Source: Burkholderiales bacterium
GTDB taxonomy: Bacteria; Pseudomonadota; Gammaproteobacteria; Burkholderiales; SG8-39
Length of the DNA stretch: 64,000 nucleotides
Assembly: GCA_014860445.1 (NCBI GenBank)
Contig: JACZJT010000071.1
Location: 27,313-91,312 of the forward strand
Direction: 5' to 3'
The notes under the pieces were generated by a model, which had not been told where the DNA came from, did not search any database, and saw only the letters and a program-made list of their open reading frames with translations. Shown piece by piece: positions 39,020 to 46,870 of the stretch (positions within the stretch are counted from its first letter, which is position 1; each line of letters starts with the position of its first letter). A program made the position numbers and the translations under genes.

Positions 39020-40057
39020 TTACGCCGCTTCGTCCCACTCGTACCAATCAGGCGCCGACAGCGGACAAAGATCGACGACCCGAACCTTCACAGGAAAATT
39101 GTGGATATTGCGCGGCTGCGTAATATCGATATCGAAACCCTTCAGCACTCTCGCGTGCCGGAAGAACGTCCGGCGAGAAACCAATTGGCGCAGGTCCTGC
39201 CCCTTCAGCCACGCCGCCGCATAAACACGGGAACCGGCAGGCAGTTCAGCCAAGATGTCCGGCTCGTCCGAACGATCCACCTTGCGCAAGAACGCCGTTT
39301 CATCCTCGAACGCCGCCGCGAGCTTCTCATCGGTGACATCGCCCAGGTGATTCAGTCCAAGTCTTTGCAATTCGCGTCTTTTCAATTCAACCTCCATACG
39401 AACGACCCCTCGCTCCTCGCACCATGCCGCCACGCGGTCATCACGCGCCGCACCGTGCGCCCTCAATTCTTCCGACTTCACGTACACCTTGATCATCCGG
39501 CTCGTATTGACCCACCACGCAGACCAGTCCCCGATCGCGCCAGGACGATGCCGCGAGATTTCCAGTCCCCGAGCCCATCTCACCAGTGCCTTTGCTTGCG
39601 CGATTGACCCCGTGGAAAAGTTTCCGGTGATGTCCACACGGAGTAGACGCGCTCCTCCGACCACTTCCCCCGATGCCGGATCATCATCGGGTAGCCGCTT
39701 AGTAACGCTGAAGCGCGGCAAGCCGTTGAGGTCCAGTATTCGCTGACATTTCTCAAGGGTGGCGCGCCATCCCAGATTAAACACGTTGTCCTTACGAGCA
39801 AATCGTCCGACATTTCCCGAAAGGAAGACGTTGAAACCGTCACATCCGAGCAGTAGAGCTGTGGAATGTGAGCCGCCCAAATGCGCGGCGCTAATTCTTT
39901 CAAGACGAGTAACACCTGCCTTGTCAGCCCATACGTGGATTCCTCGCAGCTTGAGCGGCAGGACCCCCTCCGGATATCGCCCACGGACCCCTTCCGGATG
40001 GCGCTCAACAATGGTGACCCAATCGCAGAAAATCGGGCTCTTGCCATGCTCATTCAT
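39020..40057 (-). CDS. Phage rolling-circle replication initiator (gene II/X family)
   Basis: This protein of about 345 residues starts MNEHGKSPIFCDWVTIVERH. It contains blocks typical of the filamentous phage/plasmid Rep_trans-II/X family: LLRVDITGNFSTGS, IKVYVKSEELRAH, RMEVELKRRELQRLGL and a catalytic-region candidate KGQDLRQLVSRRTFFRHAR. It would nick the viral origin and prime rolling-circle replication. In-frame ATGs upstream (40078, 40105) are possible. I favour 40057 because GCGAGG precedes it and the protein then begins at conserved sequence. Confidence 0.85.
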   Translation of the reverse strand: MNEHGKSPIFCDWVTIVERHPEGVRGRYPEGVLPLKLRGIHVWADKAGVTRLERISAAHLGGSHSTALLLGCDGFNVFLSGNVGRFARKDNVFNLGWRATLEKCQRILDLNGLPRFSVTKRLPDDDPASGEVVGGARLLRVDITGNFSTGSIAQAKALVRWARGLEISRHRPGAIGDWSAWWVNTSRMIKVYVKSEELRAHGAARDDRVAAWCEERGVVRMEVELKRRELQRLGLNHLGDVTDEKLAAAFEDETAFLRKVDRSDEPDILAELPAGSRVYAAAWLKGQDLRQLVSRRTFFRHARVLKGFDIDITQPRNIHNFPVKVRVVDLCPLSAPDWYEWDEAA

Positions 40058-40329
40058 CCTCGCACCAGGTAAGTGCATTTGGGTGCCGGAGTGCCAACTT
40101 GGCACTGAATGGCGTAGTGTTACTAGCCATCGCGCCCCGCTGGCGGTGCTCGCTCCGCTGCGCTCCGGCAGCGGAGCGCTCGGGCTCAGCCCCGCAAAGC
40201 GACGCGCAGCCGGCGACCGGGCACCACGAAAAGCAGAATTCCGGTGCGATTGCTACTCGCGCAGGGTCGGTACCGTGCAGCTCATTGGGGCCAGTTGCCA
40301 GATCATCGGAGTTCATCGTCTGCCCGCGA
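40058..40329. other. Intergenic region of the prophage, candidate viral origin
   Basis: These 272 bases between rep and alpA are rich in short inverted repeats, including CTCCGCTGC...GCAGCGGAG (about 40153-40176) and a GAGCGCTC palindrome. Inovirus origins are hairpin clusters close to rep, so this is the best place for the nick site. The nick itself is not identifiable. Confidence 0.4.
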
Positions 40330-40527
40330 CTAGCCCGCGGCCTGCCCGATCAAGGCGCGAATGTCCTCAACGCGCCATGCCGTGATACGCGCGCCCAAGG
40401 TCCTGACGGGTTGTGGATAGCGCCCCGATTTGACGCCCGCCCACCAGGTGCTCTTGGATACTGGGATGATTTGCAGGAGGGTGGAAAGCCGGATGAAGCC
40501 GGTTTCCGGAAGTTCGATTTGCGCCAT
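40330..40527 (-). CDS. AlpA-family phage regulator
   Basis: This 65-residue winged/MerR-like HTH protein reads MAQIELPETGFIRLSTLLQI, then PVSKSTWWAGVKSGRYPQPV and RITAWRVEDIRALIG. This is the full AlpA/phage_AlpA pattern (R/L at the helix start, S/TxxxWW, G.YP.P, W....I). Members activate prophage integrase/excisionase genes or control early phage genes. It may regulate the inovirus operon that starts 270 bp away. I start at 40527. The frame extends nine codons upstream. Confidence 0.88.
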   Translation of the reverse strand: MAQIELPETGFIRLSTLLQIIPVSKSTWWAGVKSGRYPQPVRTLGARITAWRVEDIRALIGQAAG

Positions 40528-40596
40528 GTCGCACCTCGTCGGTGTGTTGAACATGGAGCGATTGTCTTCGCGGCACGCGCCGCCGCGAATACGCTG

Positions 40597-40626
40597 TGCG
40601 TAGCAGAGGCTAGCCTGTGCTACGCA
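40597..40626. repeat. Inverted repeat upstream of alpA
   Basis: TGCGTAGCA and TGCTACGCA are perfect 9-bp arms around a 12-bp loop, 70 bp upstream of the alpA start and 21 bp past the stop of the upstream operon. It could be an operator for AlpA or a weak terminator. Confidence 0.55.
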
Positions 40627-40646
40627 GAGGCCAGGTTAATCCGGGA

Positions 40647-41540
40647 TCACGGGTCAGGCGTGTTCTTGAGCGCTTTGCGCGCGGCAGCGTAGGACATTCC
40701 GAGTGCCGCGCATTCCTCTTCGGCGCAACGATCGCGCGAGGAATATTTCCCGCCCGCCCAAATCTCGCGTATTTGTCGTTGCTTGTCTCGACTGCCGCCG
40801 GGTTGGTCGTGCCTTGCGTTTGCGGCAATCGCCGCAGTTTGCCGGCGCCACTCGGGGGAGCCAACCTGCGGTCCCGCTTGGCCAATCGCGCTTTTGCTCG
40901 GACTGCCTTGCTTTCGCGCTTCGCGCCGTGGCGTGGAAGGTTCGTCACGGTCTCGGGATTCCGAGGCCGGCGGCAAGTCCACCAGATCCACGATTGCACC
41001 CCGGTCGATGGCAGGCCGCTTGCCGTCGCAATTAACAACCTGCCTCAATGGGAGCGAATGCCCGGACGCCTTGAGGCAAACCGGATCGACTGTGTCGAAT
41101 TGCAGAGAGGCCAGTCGGCTCTTGCCTTGCAACGTCCCGAGCGTGAATACCCCAGTCGCCTTATCCCGCTCCGGTTTGCCCTTCAGTCCAAGTGCGCCGG
41201 ATAGCCAGCGCGCGATCTGCGCTTCCGTGATTTGCCATTGCCGCAATCGCGACATGGCAATCGTGACCCGCCCCGCATCGTCGTGCCGGTCACAGGCGAC
41301 ATAGGCCCGCGATGCGCGCCCGTTTCGCGCCGGAAGCACATGCACGGGCAGGAAGCAACTTTCCTCACAGGCCGGGCATTCGACGCTTGACGCAGCTACC
41401 GTGGGCTTGATCCATCCGGCTTTCTGAAAAACGCCGATCGCGCCGCCTGGCCAATGCTGCACTTGTTCCCAAGCGACGGTGGTCTCGTCCCCGGGACCGA
41501 GCCGCTCAATTAGCTCTTGCAGCACATCCTCCAGCGTCAT
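40647..41540 (-). CDS. Unknown protein with Cys cluster and C-terminal HTH
   Basis: This 297-residue protein starts MTLEDVLQELIERLGPGDE. A CPACEESC...ACDRHDD cluster (about residues 54-86) could bind zinc. The middle is basic and disordered. The C-terminal 45 residues (QIREIWAGGKYSSRDRCAEEE, LGMSYAAARKALKN) look like a DNA-binding helix-turn-helix. The start overlaps the stop of the upstream gene (ATGA), so translation is coupled. No known family is recognised. It lies between the inovirus and an IS4 element. Confidence 0.7.
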   Translation of the reverse strand: MTLEDVLQELIERLGPGDETTVAWEQVQHWPGGAIGVFQKAGWIKPTVAASSVECPACEESCFLPVHVLPARNGRASRAYVACDRHDDAGRVTIAMSRLRQWQITEAQIARWLSGALGLKGKPERDKATGVFTLGTLQGKSRLASLQFDTVDPVCLKASGHSLPLRQVVNCDGKRPAIDRGAIVDLVDLPPASESRDRDEPSTPRREARKQGSPSKSAIGQAGPQVGSPEWRRQTAAIAANARHDQPGGSRDKQRQIREIWAGGKYSSRDRCAEEECAALGMSYAAARKALKNTPDP

Positions 41541-42727
41541 TTGTCGCCGTCTTCCTCGCCAGTGTTTGGCTCCATCGGCTCGATGCCAGAATCGATAAGC
41601 ATCTTGCGGATGATCAAGTCGCGTTCGTCGTGGCGCAGCGCGCACCAGTTGGGGTAACTGATCTTGAAGCTGCGCGTGCGTCCGCGCACGCCGGGCGTGG
41701 GCGCGAACGTAACTTTGATCTCCGCCTGGGTAACGTGATATGGCGGCAGGCTGATCTTATCCAGCAAGTCATAAACCGCCTTCGAATCGCCTGCCGGGTC
41801 TGCCTCCACAGTCACTCGGCGTTTCTTGCCCGTTCTCAGGCTGAAGCGAAGCCGACGCACCGCCACTGATTCGATGCCGCAGTCCGCCGGGTACGCAAAT
41901 TCAAAATCTCGGTCCGCCAGCGGGTCCAGGGCATAGACCCGGTTATCCTCCGCGAACTCGTCTAGGTCATCGAACTTGAGAATTGTCTCGGCGAAGATCC
42001 GCTGCAGTTCGGGTACCGCCGCTGTGTTCCGTGGCGCGTGGATGTCGAGTGAACCCTCGGGTTGGGAATATACAAATATAATCTCGAACGCGGGATGGCG
42101 CGACCGGGGAGCAAGGGCATTGCGCATCCACTCCAGGCCCGATTGCGCGAAGTCTTCCGGATACGCGAAGAAATATTCCTTCTCGTACCGGCGGAAAACT
42201 TCTACCTTGCAGTTGCGCCCCCGGCCTTCCTTGATGTGAAAATGCTCACCTATAGCGGCCGCAAGGCGTTCCACGTCTTCGTTCGCCACATGGGGCGTCA
42301 GGTGCGGCAGGTCGTTCCGCTTCTTCCAGAGGGACTCCGATATATTGTCCGCCTGCAGAAACAGCGTCGCGCCAGTCCAGTAACTGGGGTGTTCCAGGAA
42401 CGCCCACATGACTGAGCCATGGAATCCGTCGATCTTGGAAATGGCTGCCGGAAACGCTTTGTCCTGGTGAAAATCCGCTTCGTCCGCGAGTGCCTTCAGA
42501 CCGCCCTGGCAGGCCATCGCATCGATGTCCTGGCACTCCGCCTCGATCTGAGCCTGCTTGTCGTCGGGCAGGGACATGAACCCCTCGAAGACGGCGTCCA
42601 CCTCCGTTTCATTCAGTTTGTCGAAAGCGATGCCGTGCAAGACACCGTGCTTCTCCCGAAAATAACGCCCTAGCAACGCGTTGGGCGTGCGACGGAAGAA
42701 TTGCAAATGCGAATACTGCCCGGCCAT
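41537..42727 (-). CDS. Unknown 396-residue protein, first gene of an overlapping pair
   Basis: This soluble 396-residue protein starts MAGQYSHLQFFRRTPNALLG. It has a mixed helical N-terminal half (with TEVDAVFEGFMSLPDDKQ, FHGSVMWAFLEHPSYWTG) and a beta-rich C-terminal half (LRFSLRTGKKRRVTVEADP, FKISYPNWCALRHDERDL). It has no membrane segment, P-loop or metal motif that I recognise. It overlaps the next gene by 4 bp (ATGA). A complete IS4 element sits 25 bp upstream of the start (target duplication at 42753) and may have removed or replaced the promoter. Confidence 0.7.
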   Translation of the reverse strand: MAGQYSHLQFFRRTPNALLGRYFREKHGVLHGIAFDKLNETEVDAVFEGFMSLPDDKQAQIEAECQDIDAMACQGGLKALADEADFHQDKAFPAAISKIDGFHGSVMWAFLEHPSYWTGATLFLQADNISESLWKKRNDLPHLTPHVANEDVERLAAAIGEHFHIKEGRGRNCKVEVFRRYEKEYFFAYPEDFAQSGLEWMRNALAPRSRHPAFEIIFVYSQPEGSLDIHAPRNTAAVPELQRIFAETILKFDDLDEFAEDNRVYALDPLADRDFEFAYPADCGIESVAVRRLRFSLRTGKKRRVTVEADPAGDSKAVYDLLDKISLPPYHVTQAEIKVTFAPTPGVRGRTRSFKISYPNWCALRHDERDLIIRKMLIDSGIEPMEPNTGEEDGDK

Positions 42728-42761
42728 ACTCTGACTCTATCGTTAATATATTGTCTATCAG

Positions 42762-44090
42762 CAGTAGTGTCCCAACGTTTTCACGAGAGACGGTTATAGG
42801 TTAATGATTGAAATGCGGAAACGAGCGATTTTGTCTGGTCTCGATTTGAACGTCGAGGCGCAGAATTGGAGCCTTTTGCGGATCTCCGCCGAAGGCTCCC
42901 ATGCATCAAGGCATGCTCGTGTTTGCGCAGGTCATGGCGCATTTGCCGCTCTCCACATTCCGCCGCTGCGTGGCAGCGCATCGCGGCGATCACAAAGTGC
43001 AGGAATTCTCCTGCCTCGATCAGTTCTTCGCGATGGCTTTTGCCCAGTTGACCGCCCGCGAATCTCTGCGCGACATCGAAGTCAACTTGCGGGCACAATC
43101 GGCGCGGCTGTACCACATGGGCTTTCGCTGCAAGACGATTGCGCGAAATACGCTGTCCAACGCAAACGCGGTGCGGCCCTGGCAGATGTACGCCGACTTC
43201 GCGCAGCACCTGATTGGCATTGCCCGGCCGTTGTATGCCGACGAACCGTTGGCGGTGGACCTGGACGCAACGGTCTATGCGTTCGATGCCACCACCATCG
43301 ATCTGTGCCTGTCGGTCTATCCGTGGGCGCCGTTTCGTTCGGCCAAGGCCGCCATCAAGCTGCATACCTTGCTCGATTTGCGCGGTGCGATCCCAAGCTT
43401 CATCCACATCACCGATGGCAAGACCCACGAGGTCAACATTCTGGACGACCTGATCATCGAGCCGAGCGCCTATTATTTGCTCGATCGCGGGTATCTGGAC
43501 TTCGGCCGTTTGTTCGCCATTCATCAAGCGCAGGCTTTCTTCGTCACCCGCGCCAAGAGCAATACCAAGTTCAAGCGGCGCTACTCGCACCCGGTCGATC
43601 GCATCAACACCAATGTTCTGTGCGACCAGGCCGGTGTGCTGACGGTCTATTATTCGAGCAAGGACTATCCGGCCACATTGCGCCGGATCGTGGTGCGGGA
43701 GGAGGAGTCGGGCAAGCGCGTCACGTTCTTGACCAACAACTTTGCGTTGAAGCCCGATCTGATCGCGCAGTTGTATCGGCAGCGCTGGCAGGTCGAGTTG
43801 TTCTTCAAGTGGATCAAGCAGCACCTGCGTATCAAGGCATTTCTCGGCACCAGCGAGAACGCCGTGAAGACGCAAATCTGGATTGCGGTCTGCACATACG
43901 TGCTGATCGCGATCGTGAAGAAACGGCTCAAGCTGTCGCATAGCCTCTATGAAATCCTACAAATTCTAAGTCTGACCATGTTCGAAACAACACCGATAAA
44001 TCAATTGCTTCCAAATCCCTCGACCAATTCAGAGTCGCCAATATCGCCGATCCAGGGCGTTCTCCTCTGAAAAACGTTGGGACACTACTG
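42762..44090 (+). mobile_element. Complete IS4-family insertion sequence
   Basis: The element is 1329 bp with perfect 20-bp terminal inverted repeats, CAGTAGTGTCCCAACGTTTT at 42762-42781 and its complement at 44071-44090. It is flanked by the 9-bp direct repeat GTCTATCAG (42753-42761 and 44091-44099). Intact ends, target duplication and transposase mean it is probably recent and may be active. Confidence 0.95.
42901..44070 (+). CDS. IS4-family transposase
   Basis: This 389-residue DDE transposase is uninterrupted. It has an N-terminal DUF4372-like domain (LPLSTFRRCVAAHRGD). The catalytic Asp is in VYAFDATTIDL, the second Asp in LLDRGYLDFGRL, and the Glu of the YREK-like signature in YRQRWQVELFFKWIKQHL. 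The stop is just inside the right inverted repeat. I use the ATG at 42901. The frame is complete and no frameshift is needed. Confidence 0.95.
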   Translation: MHQGMLVFAQVMAHLPLSTFRRCVAAHRGDHKVQEFSCLDQFFAMAFAQLTARESLRDIEVNLRAQSARLYHMGFRCKTIARNTLSNANAVRPWQMYADFAQHLIGIARPLYADEPLAVDLDATVYAFDATTIDLCLSVYPWAPFRSAKAAIKLHTLLDLRGAIPSFIHITDGKTHEVNILDDLIIEPSAYYLLDRGYLDFGRLFAIHQAQAFFVTRAKSNTKFKRRYSHPVDRINTNVLCDQAGVLTVYYSSKDYPATLRRIVVREEESGKRVTFLTNNFALKPDLIAQLYRQRWQVELFFKWIKQHLRIKAFLGTSENAVKTQIWIAVCTYVLIAIVKKRLKLSHSLYEILQILSLTMFETTPINQLLPNPSTNSESPISPIQGVLL

Positions 44091-44099
44091 GTCTATCAG

Positions 44100-44546
44100 G
44101 TCAATTCATACGCTCACCAAATCTCAGGTAAATATATGGCTAGTGCGTATGCCGTGTTAACGCACTCTCTGCCTCATTTAGTTACTTGAGAATTCGCAGA
44201 TCCGCTCTCGGCGAAGTCGCTGTATAAACCAATTACAACGCAATTCTTAGAGGATTGGACCAAATGACGGCAAACCGTTCCCTTACGAAACGCGTCTTCC
44301 CAATATCAACCGAATTGCACTCCCACCACGCCGTTTAGTAGGCAATCCGCCGTCAGTAATTTGATAACATCCCAGTCCTCAGCTCGAAATTCCGCGACGC
44401 TACGGATCTCGCGCGAGTGTAGTACTCGTTTATCGGATGGGTTACCCGCAAAACCAGCCGCTTGCTCGCCGCGTTGATTTCAAATACATATTGTGTCCAA
44501 CCGTCGCGAAATCTGTCCCAGTTTCTGATCTCCTTTTGGTCGCCGA
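44100..44546. other. Intergenic region between IS4 and the catabolic genes
   Basis: About 450 bases of lower-GC sequence have no reading frame over 60 codons and no recognisable gene remnant, tRNA or terminator. It may contain the original upstream region of the unknown gene pair, separated from it by the IS. Confidence 0.5.
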
Positions 44547-45692
44547 CTATTTCAGCAACTCTCTCGAAATGATGATGCGCTGAATCTCCGAGGTACCCTC
44601 AACAATCTCCAGCACCTTGGCATCTCCAAAGGCTCGGGAGACTGGATACTCTGACATGATGCCGTTGCCACCGTGAATCTGGATCGCCTGATGTGCTGCC
44701 TCCATTGCCCGTTCCGTGGCGAAGACCTTTGCCATCGACGCCTGCTGATCGAAGCGTTGCCCCGCATCTTTCCGCAAGGCAGCGTCATAAAGCATGAGTC
44801 GCGCTCCGTGAGCGTGAACAGCCATATCGGCCACTTTAAATTGCAAGGTTTGGAACTCGGCCAGGAACTTACCGAAGGCCTTACGCTCCTTCAAGTAAGC
44901 GATGGAGCGCTCCAGCGAGCCTTGCAGGATGCCCAGTGCGAGGGCGCCGATGAGGATGCGTCCGGTGCTGATGTTGGACAGCGTCTGTTTCAGGCCCGCG
45001 CCGACTTGACCAAGCAGGTGCTCATCGCCCAGGTCACAGTCTTCGAAAAAGAGCTCGTATGTGGTGGAACCGCACCAGCCTATCTTCTGTAATTTGCGAC
45101 CGTAGGTGAATCCCGGCGCACCGTTTGGAAGAATGAAGTTGGAGATTTCCTTGCGCCCGTCCGGCAGGGTTCCGGTAACGGCGGCAATGACCACCGGCCC
45201 GGTGATGTCAGTTCCCGAATTGCTGATGAATGTCTTGGAGCCATTGATGATCCAGCGCCCGTCGCGCAAAACAGCCCGGGTCTCGATATTGGCTGCGTCG
45301 GAGCCCGCGTTGGGTTCCGTCAGGCCAATGCAACCGACCTGCGCGCCTTCAAGTATCGGGCGCAAGTGGCGCTGTTTCTGCTCTTCAGTACCATAATTGT
45401 TGATCAGACTGGCGGGCGTGGAATTGGCCATTAACGACGCGGCGACGGCACAATCAACACGCGCGATCTCCTCGAGGACGATGGTGAAACCCAGCCAATT
45501 TCCGCCGCCGCCGCCGTAGCGTTCCGGATAAGGCAGTCCGAGAAACCCCAGTTCCCCGGCCTGCTTCCATATGGCATAGGGAAATTCCTGTTCCCGCCAC
45601 AGATGCTCTGCCAGCGGCGCGATTTCATTCTTCGCAAAGCGCCGCACGGCTTGTCGCGTCATGTCGTGCTCTTCGTTAATCTGTTGCAACAT
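44547..45692 (-). CDS. Acyl-CoA dehydrogenase
   Basis: This 381-residue FAD enzyme introduces the alpha-beta double bond in an acyl-CoA. Signature blocks are VGCIGLTEPNAGSDAANI (FAD/substrate), RKLQKIGWCGSTTYELFF, IHGGNGIMSEYPVSRAF, and the catalytic Glu in LEIVEGTSEIQRIIISREL. Length is normal. It is the last gene of the minus-strand cluster, 194 bp after the enoyl-CoA hydratase gene. It donates electrons to ETF, which is not encoded here. The acyl chain cannot be told from sequence. Confidence 0.96.
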   Translation of the reverse strand: MLQQINEEHDMTRQAVRRFAKNEIAPLAEHLWREQEFPYAIWKQAGELGFLGLPYPERYGGGGGNWLGFTIVLEEIARVDCAVAASLMANSTPASLINNYGTEEQKQRHLRPILEGAQVGCIGLTEPNAGSDAANIETRAVLRDGRWIINGSKTFISNSGTDITGPVVIAAVTGTLPDGRKEISNFILPNGAPGFTYGRKLQKIGWCGSTTYELFFEDCDLGDEHLLGQVGAGLKQTLSNISTGRILIGALALGILQGSLERSIAYLKERKAFGKFLAEFQTLQFKVADMAVHAHGARLMLYDAALRKDAGQRFDQQASMAKVFATERAMEAAHQAIQIHGGNGIMSEYPVSRAFGDAKVLEIVEGTSEIQRIIISRELLK

Positions 45693-45886
45693 TTCTGAAT
45701 TCCTTCACTGTTTTTTGCCAAAGTTATGGAAAGTTCTCACGATCATGCGAGGATGTACGCTGTTTTCGCGCTGGCATAGAACGCCAGGGCGTAGGTGCCT
45801 TGTTCGCGCGGACCACCAAATAGCCGAAACCAAGCATTTGGTGCTTTTAGCCGACGGGGGTTTCGTCCGGATCATGAGCAATACCC

Positions 45887-46687
45887 TCACTTTCCGATGA
45901 ATTTCGGCTTGCGCTTGGCGACAAAAGCGCGCAAGCCCTCGGCAAAATCCGCGCCGGCGGAAGATGTGATGAAACTGTCCTGTTCGGCCTGCAACTGCTC
46001 GGGCAGGCTATGATTGAGCGACTCGTTGATGAGCCGTTTGGTGCGGCCATAGACTGCGGTTGGGCCACCGGCCAGGCGCTCGGCCAGCTTTCGGGTTTCG
46101 CTTCCTAACTCCGCCGCCGGCACCACCCAATTCACCAACCCCAGTTCCAGCGCGTGATGGGCGTCGAAGCGCTCGCCCAGGAAGGCGATCTCCATCGCTT
46201 GCTTCACGCCAACAAGCCGAGGCAGGGCATAGGTGGCGCCACCGTCGGGCGAAGTGCCGATGTGGCAGTAAGCCATCGTGAAGTAGCTGTTGTCGGCAGC
46301 GATGGCTAGGTCGCACGCCCACATCAAGGAGAGGCCAAATCCGGCCACGGCGCCCTTGACACTGGCGAGCACCGGCTTGGGCATCCGGCGAAGGCGGGTC
46401 ACCGTGGCATGCAACTCACTTAGCATGCGCTCGAATTGCAGCTTGCGTTGCTCTGCCGGGTCTTCAAGACCCTGGTGGAAAAGCTTGATGTCGCCACCCG
46501 CCATAAAGTGTTCGCCCGAACCCTGGAGGACCACGCAACGGACTTCCTCGTCCTGCTCCAGGCGAGAACTGAGTTCGGACAGATCCACGGTCATGGCGTT
46601 GTCAACGGCATTCAAGGCCTGGGGCCGGTTCAGGGTGACGGTGGCAATGGCGCCGTCGATTTCCAGCAATATACTGTTCATGGTCAC
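45887..46687 (-). CDS. Enoyl-CoA hydratase/isomerase
   Basis: This 266-residue crotonase-fold enzyme has oxyanion-hole regions HFMAGGDIKLFH and KGAVAGFGLSLMWACDLAIA. TSPDGGATYALPRLVG contributes an active-site acidic position at DGG, where the first crotonase Glu is replaced. The C-terminus is typical (ADFAEGLRAFVAKRKPKF). It would hydrate or isomerise the enoyl-CoA made by the acyl-CoA dehydrogenase next door. Co-directional with the rest of the cluster. Confidence 0.94.
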   Translation of the reverse strand: MTMNSILLEIDGAIATVTLNRPQALNAVDNAMTVDLSELSSRLEQDEEVRCVVLQGSGEHFMAGGDIKLFHQGLEDPAEQRKLQFERMLSELHATVTRLRRMPKPVLASVKGAVAGFGLSLMWACDLAIAADNSYFTMAYCHIGTSPDGGATYALPRLVGVKQAMEIAFLGERFDAHHALELGLVNWVVPAAELGSETRKLAERLAGGPTAVYGRTKRLINESLNHSLPEQLQAEQDSFITSSAGADFAEGLRAFVAKRKPKFIGK

Positions 46688-46690
46688 TCC

Positions 46691-46855
46691 TCAAGGCGCA
46701 GCGTCCACCTTGGCCGCTTGATAGATCGCTTCACCCACCGCAGGGGCGCCGATCAATAGATTAAACACGCCGGCGGATTCCCCCGACCGCGCCAGAATGT
46801 CGGCGCGCGCTTAGGTGCCGTCGATGCGGATGGGATGAATCCCGGACTTGCTCAT
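46691..46855 (-). pseudogene. Small gene remnant with in-frame stop
   Basis: From the ATG at 46855 (AGGATC upstream) the frame reads MSKSGIHPIRIDGT. It hits TAA at 46811-46813 and continues ARADILARSGESAGVFN, then LLIGAPAVGEAIYQ to a stop at 46691. The part after the stop resembles the SGLPxGVFNLxxG stretch of aldehyde dehydrogenases. It appears to be a decayed fusion remnant between the alcohol dehydrogenase and enoyl-CoA hydratase genes. Confidence 0.55.
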
Positions 46856-46870
46856 CGGTGATCCTCTCGC

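Larger units (their letters stand above)
33458..40527. mobile_element. Filamentous phage (inovirus) prophage
   Basis: Eleven consecutive minus-strand genes follow the filamentous phage order: AlpA regulator, replication initiator, ssDNA-binding protein, small membrane/coat proteins, adsorption protein, pVI-like DUF2523, Zot/pI and secretin/pIV. The set is complete and about 7.1 kb. No integrase or transposase is inside, and I could not identify a dif/XerCD site at either end, so how it entered the island is unclear. The exact ends are not determined. Confidence 0.9.
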
